Of a stretch of DNA of 64,000 nucleotides, positions 41,301 through 52,080 are shown piece after piece (position 1 is the stretch's first letter; each line of letters begins with the position of its first letter). The notes beneath the pieces were generated by a model. The model saw nothing but the letters and a program-made list of their open reading frames with translations, was not told where the DNA came from and did no database searches. This DNA comes from Rhynochetos jubatus (taxonomy: Eukaryota; Chordata; Aves; Eurypygiformes; Rhynochetidae). The stretch is from NCBI GenBank assembly GCA_027574665.1, contig CM050673.1:10241425-10305424 (forward strand), read 5' to 3'. A program made the translations under genes and the position numbers.

Positions 41301-43420
41301 GGGCTAGGGTTAGCGTCTGGAGAACGAGAAAGCGCCCAGGTCCAGGGATAGTTGGGATTGCAAAGGCCTGCAAGAGCTGCACGACACTGCAATGACATTG
41401 CTCCTACCTCAGCTGTCATGGCCAGAATGCGGGATGGGCGTGGCCGGAAACCGCGACCTGCCATTCTTAGGGTTAGGGCTAGGGTTAGCGTCTGGAGAAC
41501 GAGAAAGCCCCCAGGTCCAGGGATAGTTGGGATTGCAAAGGCCTGCCAAGAGCTGCACGACACTGCACTGACATTGCTCCTACCTCAGCTGTCATGGCCA
41601 GAATGCAGGGGGGGCGTGACCGGAAACCGCGACCTGCCATTCTTAGGGTTAGGGCTAGGGTTAGTGTCTGGAGAACGAGAAAGCGCCCAGGTCCAGGGAT
41701 AGTTGGGATTGCAAAGGCCTGCCAAGAGCAGCACCACACTGCACTGACATTGCTCCTACCGCAGCTCTCATGGCCAGAGCGCAGGGGGGGTGTTGTCGGA
41801 AACCGCGACCTGCCATTCTTAGGGTTAGGGCTAGGGTTAGCGTCTGGAGAACGAGAAAGCGCTCAGGTCCAGGGATAGTTGGGATTGCAAAGGGCTGCCA
41901 AGAGCAGCACGACACTACACTGACATTGCTCCTACCTCAGCTGTCATAGCCAGAATGCGGGATGGGCGTGGCCGGAAACCGCGACCTGCCATTCTTAGGG
42001 TTAGGGCTAGGGTTAGTGTCTGGAGAACGAGAAAGCCCCCAGGTCCAGGGATAGTTGGGATTGCAAAGGCCTGCCAAGAGCAGCACGACACTGCACTGAC
42101 ATTGCTCCTACCGCAGCTGTCATGGCCAGAATGCAGGGGGGGCGTGACCGGAAACCGCGACCTGCCATTCTTAGGGTTAGGGCTAGGGTTAGTGTCTGGA
42201 GAACGAGAAAGCGCCCAGGTCCAGGGATAGTTGGGATTGCAAAGGCCTGCCAAGAGCAGCACCACACTGCACTGACATTGCTCCTACCGCAGCTCTCATG
42301 GCCAGAGCGCAGGGGGGGTGTTGTAGGAAACCGCGACCTGCCATTGTTAGGGTTAGGGCTAGGGTTAGCGTCTGGAGAACGAGAAAGCGCCCAGGTCCAG
42401 GGATAGTTGGGATTGCAAAGGCCTGCCAAGAGCAGCACGACACTGCACTGACATTGCTCCTAACGAAGCTGTCATACCCAGAACGCGGGGTGGTGTGGCT
42501 GGAAACCGCGACCTGCCATTGTTAGGGTTAGGGCTAGGGTTAGCATCTGGAGAACGAGTAATAGCCCAGGTCCAGGGATAGTTGGGATTGCAAAGGCCTG
42601 CCAAGAGCAGCACGACACTGCACTGACATTACTCCTACCGCAGCTGTCATGGCCAGAACGCAGGGGGGGCGTGGCCGTAAACCGCGACCTGCCATTCTTA
42701 GGGTTAGGGCTAGGGTTAGCGTCTGGAGAATGAGAAAGCCCCCAGGTCCAAGGATATTTGGGATTGCAAAGGCCTGCCAAGAGCAGCACGACACTGCACT
42801 GACATTGCTCCTACCTCAGCTGTCATAGCCAGAATGTGGGATGGGCGTGGCCGGAAAACGCGACCTGCCATTCTTAGGGTTAGGGCTAGGGTTAGCTTCT
42901 GGAGAACGAGAAAGCGCCCAGGTGCAGGGATAGTTGGGATTGCAAAGGCCTGCCAAGAGCAGCACGACATTGCACTGACATTGCTCCTACCTCAGCTGTC
43001 ATGGCCAGAACGCAGGGGGGGCGTGGCCGGAAACCGCGACCTGCCATTCTTAGGGTTAGGGCTAGGGTTAGCGTCTGGAGAACGAGAAAGCGCCCAGGTC
43101 CAGGGATAGTTGGGATCGCAAAGGCCTGCCAAGAGCAGCACGACACTGCACTGACATTGCTCCTACCTCAGCTGTCATGGCCAGAACGCAGGGGGGGCGT
43201 GGCCAGACACAGCGACCTGCCATTCTTAGGTTTAGGGCTAGGGTTAGCGTCTGGAGAACGAGAAAACACCCAGGTCCAGGGATAGTTGGGATTGCAAAGG
43301 CCTGCCAAGAGCAGCACGACACTGCACTGACATTGCTCATACCGTATCTGTCATGCCCAGAACGCGGGGTGGCGTGGCCGGAAACCGTGACCTGCCATTC
43401 TTAGGGTTAGGGCTACGGTT
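38322..43420. repeat. Higher-order repeat, copy 2 (about 5.4 kb)
   Basis: This is the tandem partner of the block starting at 33,049. It carries the same rare monomers in the same order and includes one extra monomer (near 39,310) relative to copy 1. Divergence between the copies looks very low by eye over the inspected landmarks, so the duplication is young or has been homogenised. Confidence 0.8.
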
Positions 43421-45309
43421 AGCGTCTGGAGAACGAGAAAGCCCCCAGGTCCAGGGATAGTTGGCATTGCAAAGGCCTGCCAAGAGCTGCACGACACTGC
43501 ACTGACATTGCTCCTACCTCAGCTGTCATGGCCAGAACGCAGGGGGGGCGTGGCCGGAAACCGCGACCTGCCATTCTTAGGGTTAGGGCTAGGGTTAGCG
43601 TCTGGAGAACGAGAAAGCGCCCAGGTCCAGGGATAGTTGGGATTGCAAAGGCCTGCCAAGAGCAGCACCACACTGCACTGACATTGCTCCTACCGCAGCT
43701 GTCATGGCTAGAACGCAGGGGGGGTGTTGTCGGAAACCGCGACCTGCCATTGTTAGGGTTAGGGCTAGGGTTAGCGTCTGGAGAACGAGAAAGCGCCCAG
43801 GTCCAGGGATATTTGGGATTGCAAAGGCCTGCCAAGAGCAGCACGACACTGCACTGACATTGCTCCTACCTCAGCTGTCATGCCCAGAACGCGGGGTGGT
43901 GTGGCTGGAAACCGCGACCTGCCATTTTTAGGGTTAGGGCTAGGGTTAGCGTCTGGAGAACGAGAAAGCGCGCAGGTCCAGGGATATTTGGGATTGGAAA
44001 GGCCTGCCAAGAGCAGCACGACACTGCACTGCCATTGCTCCTACCTCAGCTGTCATAGCCAGAATGTGGGATGGGCGTGGCCGGAAAACGCAACCTGCCA
44101 TTCTTAGGGTTAGGGCTAGGGTTAGCTTCTGGAGAACGAGAAAGCCCCCAGGTCCAGGGATAGTTGGGATTGCAAAGGCCTGCCAAGAGCAGCACGACAT
44201 TGCACTGACATTGCTCCTACATCAGCTGTCATGGCCAGAACGCAGGGGGGGCGTGGCCGGAAACCGCGACCTGCCATTATTAGGGTTAGGGCTAGGGTTA
44301 GCGTCTGGAGAACGAAAAAGCGCCCATGTCCTGGGATAGTTGGGATCGCAAAGGTCTGCCAAGAGCAGCACGACACTGCACTGACATTGCTCCTACCGCA
44401 GCTGTCATGGCCAGAACGCAGGGGGGGCGTGGCCAGAAACCGCGACCTGCCATTCTTAGGGTTAGTGCTAGGGTTAGCGTCTGGAGAACGAGAAAGCGCC
44501 CAGGTCCAGGGTTAGTTGGGATTGCAAAGGCCTGCCAAGAGCAGCACGACACTGCACTGACATTGCTCCTACCGCAGCTGTCATGGCCAGAACGCAGGGG
44601 GGGCGTGGCCAGAAACCGCGACCTGCCATTCTTAGGTTTAGGGCTAGGGTTAGCGTCTGGAGAACGAGAAAGCGCCCAGGTCCAGGGATAGTTGGGATTG
44701 GAAAGGCCTGCCAAGAGCAGCACGACACTGCACTGATATTACTCCTACCGCAGCTGTCATGGCCAGAACGCAGGGGGGGCGTGGTCGTAAACCGCGACCT
44801 GCCATTCTTAGGGTTAGGGCTAGGGTTAGCGTCTGGAGAACGAGAAAGCCCCCAGGTCCAGGGATAGTTGGGATTGCAAAGGCCTGCCAAGAGCAGCACG
44901 ACACTGCACTGACATTGCTCCTACCGCAGCTGTCATAGCCAGAACGCAGGGGGGGCGTGGCCATAAACCGCGACCTGCCATTCTTAGGGTTAGGGCTAGG
45001 GTTAGCGTCTGGAGAACGAGAAAGCGCCCAGGTCCAGGGATAGTTGGGATTGCAAAGGCCTGCCAAGAGCAGCACGACACTGCACTGACATTGCTCCTAC
45101 CGCAGCTGTCATGGCCAGAGCGCAGGGGGGGCGTGACCGTAAACCGCGACCTGCCATTCTTAGGGTTAGGGCTAGGGTTAGCGTCTGGAGAACGAGAAAG
45201 CGCCCAGGTCCAGGGATAGTTGGGATTGCAAAGGCCTGCCAAGAGCAGCACGACACTGCACTGACATTGCTCCTAACGAAGCTGTCATACCCAGAACGCG
45301 GGATGGGTG

Positions 45310-47240
45310 TGGCCGGAAACCGCGACCTGCCATTGTTAGGGTTAGGGCTAGGGTTAGCGTCTGGAGAACGAGAAAGCGCCCATGTCCTGGGATAGTTGGG
45401 ATCGCAAAGGTCTGCCAAGAGCAGCACGACACTGCACTGACATTGCTCATACCGTATCTGTCATGCCCAGAACGCGGGGTGGCGTGGCCGGAAACCGTGA
45501 CCTGCCATTCGTAGGGTTAGGGCTACGGTTAGCGTCTGGAGAACGAGAAAGCGCCCAGGTCCAGGGACAGTTGGGATTGCAAAGGCCTGCCAAGAGCAGC
45601 ACGACACTGCACTGCCATTGCTCCTACCGCAGCTGTCATAGCCAGAACGCAGGGGGGGTGTGGCCGGAAACCGCGACCTGCCATTCTTAGGGTTAGGGCT
45701 AGGGTTAGCGTCTGGAGAACGACAAAGCACCAAGGTCCAGGGATATTTGGGATTGGAAAGGCCTGCCAAGAGCAGCACGACACTGCACTGACATTACTCC
45801 TACCGCAGCTGTCATGGCCAGAACGCAGGGGGGGCGTGGCCGTAAACCGCGACCTGCCATTCTTAGGGTTAGGGCTAGGGTTAGCGTCTGGAGAATGAGA
45901 AAGCCCCCAGGTCCAGGGATAGTTGGGATTGGAAAGGCCTGCCAAGAGCAGCACGACACTGCACTTATATTGCTCCTACCTCAGATGTCATAGCAGAATG
46001 TGGGATGGGCGTGGCCGTAAACCGCGACCTGCCATTCTTAGGGTTAGGGCTAGGGTTAGCGTCTGGAGAACGAGAAAGCCCCCAGGTCCAGGGATAGTTG
46101 GGATTGCAAAGGCCTGCCAAGAGCAGCACGACATTGCACTGACATTGCTCCTACCGCAGCTGTCATGGCCAGAACGCAGGGGGGGCGTGGCCATAAACCG
46201 CGACCTGCCATTCTTAGGGTTAGGGCTAGGGTTAGCGTCTGGAGAACGAGAAAGCGCCCAGGTCCTGGGATAGTTGGGATCGCAAAGGCCTGCCAAGAGC
46301 AGCACGACACTGCACTGACATTGCTCCTACCGCAGCTGTCATGGCCAGAACGCAGGGGGGGCGTGGCCAGAAACCGCGACCTGCCATTCTTAGGGTTAGG
46401 GCTAGGGTTAGCGTCTGGAGAACGAGAAAGCCCCCAGGTCCAGGGATAGTTGGGATTGCAAAGGCCTGCCAAGAGCAGCACGACACTGCACTGACATTGC
46501 TCCTACCTCAGCTGTCAGAGCCAGAACGCAGGGGGGGCGTGGCCGGAAACCGCGACCTGCCATTCTTAGGGTTAGGGCTAGGGTTAGTGTCTGGAGAACG
46601 AGAAAGCGCCCAGGTCCAGGGATAGTTGGGATTGCAAAGGCCTGCCAAGAGCAGCACGACACTGCACTGCCATTGCTCCTAACGCAGCACTCATGGCCAG
46701 AAAGCAGTGGGGGCATGGCCGGAAACCGCGACCTGCCATTCTTAGGGTTAGGGCTAGGGTTAGCGTCTGGAGAACGAGAAAGCGCCAAGGTCCAGGGATA
46801 GTTGGGATTGAAAGGCCTGCCAAGAGCAGCACGACACTGCACTGACATTGCTCCTACCTCAGCTGTCATGCCCAGAACGCGGGGTGGTGTGGCTGGAAAC
46901 CGCGACCTGCCATTTTTAGGGTTAGGGCTAGGGTTAGCATCTGGAGAACGAGAAAGCGCGCAGGTCCAGGGATAGTTGGGATTGCAAAGGCCTGCCAAGA
47001 GCAGCACGACACTGCACTGACATTGCTCCTACCGCAGCTGTCATGGCCAGAACGCAGGGGGGGCGTGGCCGGAAACCGTGACCAGCCATTATTAGGGTTA
47101 GGGCTAGGGTTAGAGTCTGGAGAATGAGAAAGCCCCCAGGTCCAGGGATAGTTGGGATTGCAAAGGCCTGCCAAGAGCAGCACAACACTGCACTGACATT
47201 GCTCCTACCTCAGATGTCATAGCAGAATATGGGATGTGCG
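45310..47240. repeat. 11-monomer tandem duplication, first copy
   Basis: Landmarks such as CCCATGTCCTGGGATAG (45,379 and 47,310), CATACCGTATCTGTCATG (about 45,448 and 47,379) and GAGAACGACAAAGCACC repeat at 1,931 bp, which is eleven 176-bp monomers less 5 bp. Matching sequence extends to about 46,490 in this copy. Confidence 0.75.
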
Positions 47241-48420
47241 TGGCCGGAAACCGCGACCTGCCATTGTTAGGGTTAGGGCTAGGGTTAGCGTCTGGAGAAC
47301 GAGAAAGCGCCCATGTCCTGGGATAGTTGGGATCGCAAAGGTCTGCCAAGAGCAGCACGACACTGCACTGACATTGCTCATACCGTATCTGTCATGCCCA
47401 GAACGCGGGGTGGCGTGGCCGGAAACCGTGACCTGCCATTCGTAGGGTTAGGGCTACGGTTAGCGTCTGGAGAACGAGAAAGCGCCCAGGTCCAGGGACA
47501 GTTGGGATTGCAAAGGCCTGCCAAGAGCAGCACGACACTGCACTGCCATTGCTCCTACCGCAGCTGTCATAGCCAGAACGCAGGGGGGGCGTGGCCGGAA
47601 ACCGCGACCTGCCATTCTTAGGGTTAGGGCTAGGGTTAGCGTCTGGAGAACGACAAAGCACCAAGGTCCAGGGATATTTGGGATTGGAAAGGCCTGCCAA
47701 GAGCAGCACGACACTGCACTGACATTACTCCTACCGCAGCTGTCATGGCCAGAACGCAGGGGGGGCGTGGCCGTAAACCGCGACCTGCCATTCTTAGGGT
47801 TAGGGCTAGGGTTAGCGTCTGGAGAATGAGAAAGCCCCCAGGTCCAGGGATAGTTGGGATTGGAAAGGCCTGCCAAGAGCAGCACGACACTGCACTTACA
47901 TTGCTCCTACCTCAGATGTCATAGCAGAATGTGGGATGGGCGTGGCCGGAAAACGCGACCTGCCATTCTTAGGGTTAGGGCTAGGGTTAGCGTCTGGAGA
48001 ACGAGAAAGCCCCCAGGTCCAGGGATAGTTGGGATTGCAAAGGCCTGCCAAGAGCAGCACGACATTGCACTGACATTGCTCCTACCGCAGCTGTCATGGC
48101 CAGAACGCAGGGGGGGCGTGGCCGTAAACCGCGACCTGCCATTCTTAGGGTTAGGGCTAGGGTTAGCGTCTGGAGAACGAGAAAGCGCCCAGGTCCTGGG
48201 ATAGTTGGGATCGCAAAGGCCTGCCAAGAGCAGCACGACACTGCACTGACATTGCTCCTACCGCAGCTGTCATGGCCAGAACGCAGGGGGGGCGTGGCCA
48301 GAAACCGCGACCTGCCATTCTTAGGGTTAGGGCTAGGGTTAGCGTCTGGAGAACGAGAAAGCCCCCAGGTCCAGGGATAGTTGGGATTGCAAAGGCCTGC
48401 CAAGAGCAGCACAACACTGC
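47241..48420. repeat. 11-monomer tandem duplication, second copy (partial)
   Basis: This is the partner of 45,310-46,490. It is collinear at 1,931 bp with a few substitutions (for example GATGTGCG for GATGGGTG at the left end). Beyond about 48,420 the sequence departs from the first copy. Confidence 0.7.
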
Positions 48421-48780
48421 ACTGACATTGCTCCTACCTCAGATGTCATAGCAGAATGTGGGATGTGCGTGGCCGGAAAACGCGACCTGCCATTCTTAGG
48501 GTTAGGGCTAGGGTTAGCGTCTGGAGAACGAGAAAGCGCCCAGGTCCTGGGATAGTTGGGATCGCAAAGGTCTGCCAAGAGCAGCACGACACTGCACTGA
48601 CATTGCTCCTACCGCAGCTGTCATGGCCAGAACGCAGGGGGGGCGTGGCCAGAAACCGCGACCTGCCATTCTTAGGGTTAGGGCTAGGGTTAGCGTCTGG
48701 AGAACGAGAAAGCGCCCAGGTCCAGGGATAGCTGGGATTGCAAAGGCCTGCCAAGAGCAGCACGACACTGCACTGACATT

Positions 48781-50946
48781 GCTCCTACCGCAGCTGTCAT
48801 GGCCAGAATGTGGGATGGGCGTGGCCGGAAAACGCGACCTGCCATTCTTAGGGTTAGGGCTAGGGTTAGCATCTGGAGAACGAGAAAGCCACCAGGTCCA
48901 GTGATAATTGGGATTGGAAAGGCCTGCCAAGAGCAGCACGACACTGCACTGACATTGCTCCTACCACAGCTGTCATAGCCTGAACGCAGGGGGGGCGTGG
49001 CCGGAATCCGCGACCTGCCATTCTTAGGGTTAGGGCTAGGGTTAGCGTCCGGAGATATGAGAAAGCGCCCAGATCCAGGGATAGTTGGGATTGCAAAGGC
49101 CTGCCAAGAGCAGCACGACACTGCACTGACATTGCTCCTACCGCAGCTGTCATGCCCAGAAGGCAGTGGGTGGTGTGGATGGAAACCGCGACCTGCCATT
49201 GTTAGGGTTAGGGCTAGGGTTAGCGTCTGGAGAACGAGAAAGCGCCCAGGTCCAGGGTTAATTGGGATTGCAAAGGCCTGCCAAGAGCAGCACGACACTG
49301 CACTGACATTGCTCCTACCGCAGCTGTCATGGCCAGAAGGCAGTGGGTGGTGTGGCTGGAAACCGCGACCTGCCATTGTTAGGGTTAGGGCTAGGGTTAG
49401 CGTCTGGAGAATGAGAAAGCCCCCAGGTCCACGGATAGTTGGGATTGCAAAGGCCTGCCAAGAGCAGCATAACACTGCACTTACATTGCTCCTACCTCAG
49501 ATGTCATAGCAGAATGTGGGATGGGCGTGGCCGTAAACCGCGACCTGCCATTCTTAGGGTTAGGGCTAGGGTTAGCGTCTGGAGAACGAGAAAGTGCCCA
49601 GGTACAGGGATAGTTGGGATTGCAAAGGCCTGCCAAGAGCAGCACGACACTGCACTGACATTGCTCCTACCGCAGCTGTCATGGCCAGAACGCAGGGGGG
49701 GCGTGGCCAGAAACCGCGACCTGCCATTCTTAGGGTTAGGGCTAGGGTTAGTGTCTGGAGAACGAGAAAGCGCCCAGGTCCAAGAATAATTGGGATTGCA
49801 AAGGCCTGCCAAGAGCAGCACGACACTGCACTGACATTGCTCCTACCGCATCTGTCATGCCCAGAACGCAGTGGGTGGTGTGGCTGGAAACCGCGACCTG
49901 CCGTTGTTAGGGTTAGGGCTAGGGTTAGCGTCTGGAGAACGAGAAAGCGCCCAGTTCCAGGGTTAATTGGGATTGCAAAGGCCTGCCAAGAGCAGCACGA
50001 CACTGCACTGACATTGCTCCTACAGCAGCTGTCATGGCCAGAACGCAGTGGGGGCATGGCCGGAATCCGCGAGCTGCCATTCTTAGGGTTAGGGCTAGGG
50101 TTAGCATCTGGAGAACGAGAAAGCGCCCAGGTCCAGGAATAATTGGGATTGCAAAGGCCTGCCAAGAGCAGCACGACACTGCACTGACATTGCTCCTACC
50201 GCAGCTGTCATACCCAGAACGCAGGGGGGGCGTGGCCGGAATCCCCGACCTGCCATTCTTAGGGTTAGGGCTAGGGTTAGCGTCTGGAGAACGAGAATGC
50301 CCCCAGGTCCAAGGATAGTTGGGATTGCAAAGGCCTGCCAAGAGCAGCACGACACTGCACTGACATTGCTCCTACCTCAGATGTCATAGCCTGAACGCAG
50401 GGGGGGCGTGGCCGGAATCCGCGACCTGCCATTCTTAGGGTTAGGGCTAGGGTTAGCTTCTGGAGAACGAGAAAGCCACCAGGTGCAGGGATAGTTGGGA
50501 TTGCAAAGGCCTGCCAAGAGCAGCACGACACTGCACTGACATTGCTCCTACCGCAGCTGTCATAGCCAGAACGCAGGAGGAGCATGGCATTAAACTGCGA
50601 CCTGCCATTATTAGGGTTAGGGTTAGCGTCTGGAGAACGAGAAAGCGCCCAGGTCCAGGGATAGTTGGGATTGCAAAGGCCTACCTAGAGGTACAAGACA
50701 CTGCACTGACATTGCTCCTACCGCAGCTGTCATGGCCAGAACGCAGGGGGGGCGTGGCCGGAAACCGCGACCTACCATTCTTAGGGTTAGGGCTAGGGTT
50801 AGCATCTGGAGAACGAGAAAGCGCCCAGGTCCAGGGATAGTTGGGATTGCAAAGGCCTGCCAAGAGCAGCACGACACTGCACTGACATTGCTCCTACCGC
50901 AGCTGTCATAGCCAGAATGCGGGGTGGGCGTGGCCGGAAACCGCGA
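48781..50946. repeat. Diverged right edge of the satellite array
   Basis: Monomers here carry many private changes: AAGGCAGTGGGTGGTGTGG (49,158, 49,337 and a variant at 49,867), CGTCCGGAGATATGAG (49,046), GGCCGGAATCCGCGA (49,000, 50,410), GAGCATGGCATTAAACTG (50,580) and CTACCTAGAGGTACAAG (50,682). Several units are 177 bp, so chance frames of 170-261 codons appear. The last recognisable satellite sequence is GGCCGGAAACCGCGA, ending near 50,946. Confidence 0.8.
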
Positions 50947-51290
50947 ACTCCCATAGCCAAAATCCAGCCTACATCCGGGAGAATATCAAGAACAGGGGGT
51001 GGAGAAATTCAGGCCTCAAACAAGGAGTAAATCCAGCCTGAAATGTGGCCGAATTACATTAGAAATTCCAGCGCAAATTACGCAGAAATTCCAATCCAAG
51101 TCCCGGAGATATTCCACCCGAACTCTAGGAGAAATTTGGGCCCAAGTCCAGAAAAAATTACTGCCTAAATCCAGTCCAGCTAGAGGAGAAATTTTGGCCC
51201 AGGTCCAGGAGAAATTCCAGCCTAAAATGCAGCCTACATTCAGGAGAAATTCAAGAAGGGGTCCAAGATCTATCCCTCAGATCTCTCCAG
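50947..51290. repeat. Diverged repeat of about 34 bp, left segment
   Basis: Imperfect repetition of AGGAGAAATTCCAGC plus a variable tail (CCTAAAATGCAGCC or CCAAGTCC) begins immediately after the satellite ends. The stretch AATTCAGGCCTCAAAC near 51,008 reappears near 52,947, 53,362 and 53,452, which shows that this segment and 52,487-53,810 are the same family. I see no coding potential beyond chance frames. Confidence 0.8.
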
Positions 51291-52080
51291 CGCTGTGACG
51301 TCAGATTCCCACGCCTTTCTACACTCCGCCAAAGAGAAACCCACCTGCGGCTAGATCCACCGCAGGCCCCACACCAGACTAATGCTTTATGCCTAAGGCA
51401 TTGGGGACAGGATCACAGCCTGTGGAGTTTGGGCTTTGAATTGGTGCTGCCCCCAAGTTTTGCACAAAGTCCCTTCACACTATTCCCATCTGGCCCACAG
51501 TCAGATCACACCATCCCCCATCAGGTCCTGACTCTCCATCCATCAGCACAGCAACTCCAGCAAAGGGTTAACACAGTTCCCGGCACACAGCTGCACGCAC
51601 ACGCTCCCCCCCGCCAGAGACAGAAATGGCTGTGGAGATACGCATCTTGCTAGGAAGGTACCTGTTCAAATGCCCCCGGAGCCCGGTGCAAGCCTTCCCG
51701 TCACATGTCAGCATGTCTCAACGGGAGCAGGGCTGAGCCTCCAGGAGGGTTTTCAGCCCAGGCCGTGTCGACCGCTCTCTCCTTTCCCAAACTGGGGGGT
51801 GTGGAGCTCTGAGTGCCATCCCACTCCAAGGGACATGCTGGGTGCAGCCCCTGCAGACCAGGAGAAAGCAAGGGTCAGCCATGGAGCCTCCCTCTATTTA
51901 GAGAGTCATGAGATAATTGACTTCAGGCCTAAGCAATCTCCCAGCCTGGCCTTAATTGGGACAGGCTCTTGTTGGCATTCCCAGCTGGTGCTGATCTCCC
52001 CAGACTGCCAGAAGGGTCAGGGCTGGCAGGGCATGTCTTAGTTCCCTCTCATCCCTAACTGTAATGAGGAAATGTCATGA
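51291..52080. other. Apparently single-copy DNA between repeats
   Basis: About 790 bp shows none of the neighbouring repeat motifs. It has mixed base composition and small open frames of 74 and 123 codons on plus (51,429-51,653; 51,670-52,041) that resemble no family I know and show no clear start context or splice structure. It may be a fragment of ordinary intergenic or intronic DNA caught between repeat expansions. I see nothing else assignable in it. Confidence 0.5.
51296..51303. promoter_or_regulatory. Full-length CRE-type palindrome
   Basis: The octamer TGACGTCA is the canonical cAMP-response element bound by CREB/ATF family proteins. It lies at the left edge of the single-copy segment. 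An octamer occurs by chance about once per 65 kb, so function is not implied. Confidence 0.25.

Larger units (their letters stand above)
29638..48780. repeat. Class B satellite block 4 (long)
   Basis: This is the longest uninterrupted class B stretch. It contains the GCAAGAAGACGGGCG monomer twice (33,337 and 38,610), a tandem duplication of a 30-31-monomer unit (33,049 to about 43,420), and a separate 11-monomer tandem duplication (45,310 to about 48,420). No interspersed element interrupts it. Confidence 0.65.
1..50946. repeat. 176-bp satellite array with embedded telomere-like motif
   Basis: About 289 head-to-tail monomers of 176 bp fill this stretch; the same landmarks recur every 176 bp (for example GTCATGGCCAGAACGCAG beginning near 141, 317, 668, 844). 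Landmarks in order are a PvuII-type CAGCTG, CATGGCCAGAACGCAG, a run of 5-8 G, CGTGGCCGGAAACCGCGACC, the telomeric block (TTAGGG)2-CTAGGG-TTAG, CGTCTGGAGAACGAGAAAG, and GGGATTGCAAAGGCCTGCC. All copies point the same way, with the TTAGGG strand on plus. Most copies differ by a modest number of substitutions plus rare small indels. Because 176 leaves remainder 2 on division by 3, no frame stays open beyond about one unit unless a unit is 174 or 177 bp, so the reading frames here are not genes. The array is cut by the left window edge and ends inside a monomer near 50,946. I do not recognise a named satellite family. Confidence 0.97.

Noticed and set aside
1-50946. Hundreds of overlapping 75-200-codon open frames on both strands, seemingly a repetitive protein family.
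   Set aside because: They recur at exactly 176 bp, on both strands at once, and shift frame each unit. The longer ones (for example 2,958-3,395, 6,831-7,289, 48,690-49,475) exist only where a unit is 174 or 177 bp and so preserves frame. No start context, codon bias or domain supports translation.
1-50946. A true terminal or interstitial telomere tract.
   Set aside because: There is never more than about four hexamers in a row, always one CTAGGG, embedded in about 150 bp of unrelated monomer sequence. This is a satellite containing a telomere-like block, not a telomere.
1-50946. CENP-B box in the satellite monomer, suggesting a centromere.
   Set aside because: The nearest stretch (around CTCGTTCTCCAGACGC on minus) fails the essential TTCG and CGGG positions. 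No other part of the monomer fits.
1-50946. RNA polymerase III A/B boxes, i.e. a tRNA-derived repeat.
   Set aside because: TTAGCGTCTGG and GGTCCAGGGAT only loosely resemble A and B boxes and miss conserved bases. There is no cloverleaf and no terminal T-run.
1-50946. CRISPR array.
   Set aside because: The unit is a contiguous 176-bp repeat without short repeats alternating with unique spacers, in a vertebrate-type setting.
51670-52041. 123-codon plus-strand open frame in the single-copy island.
   Set aside because: It is short, has no recognisable domain and no splice or promoter context, so it is treated as unassigned sequence.
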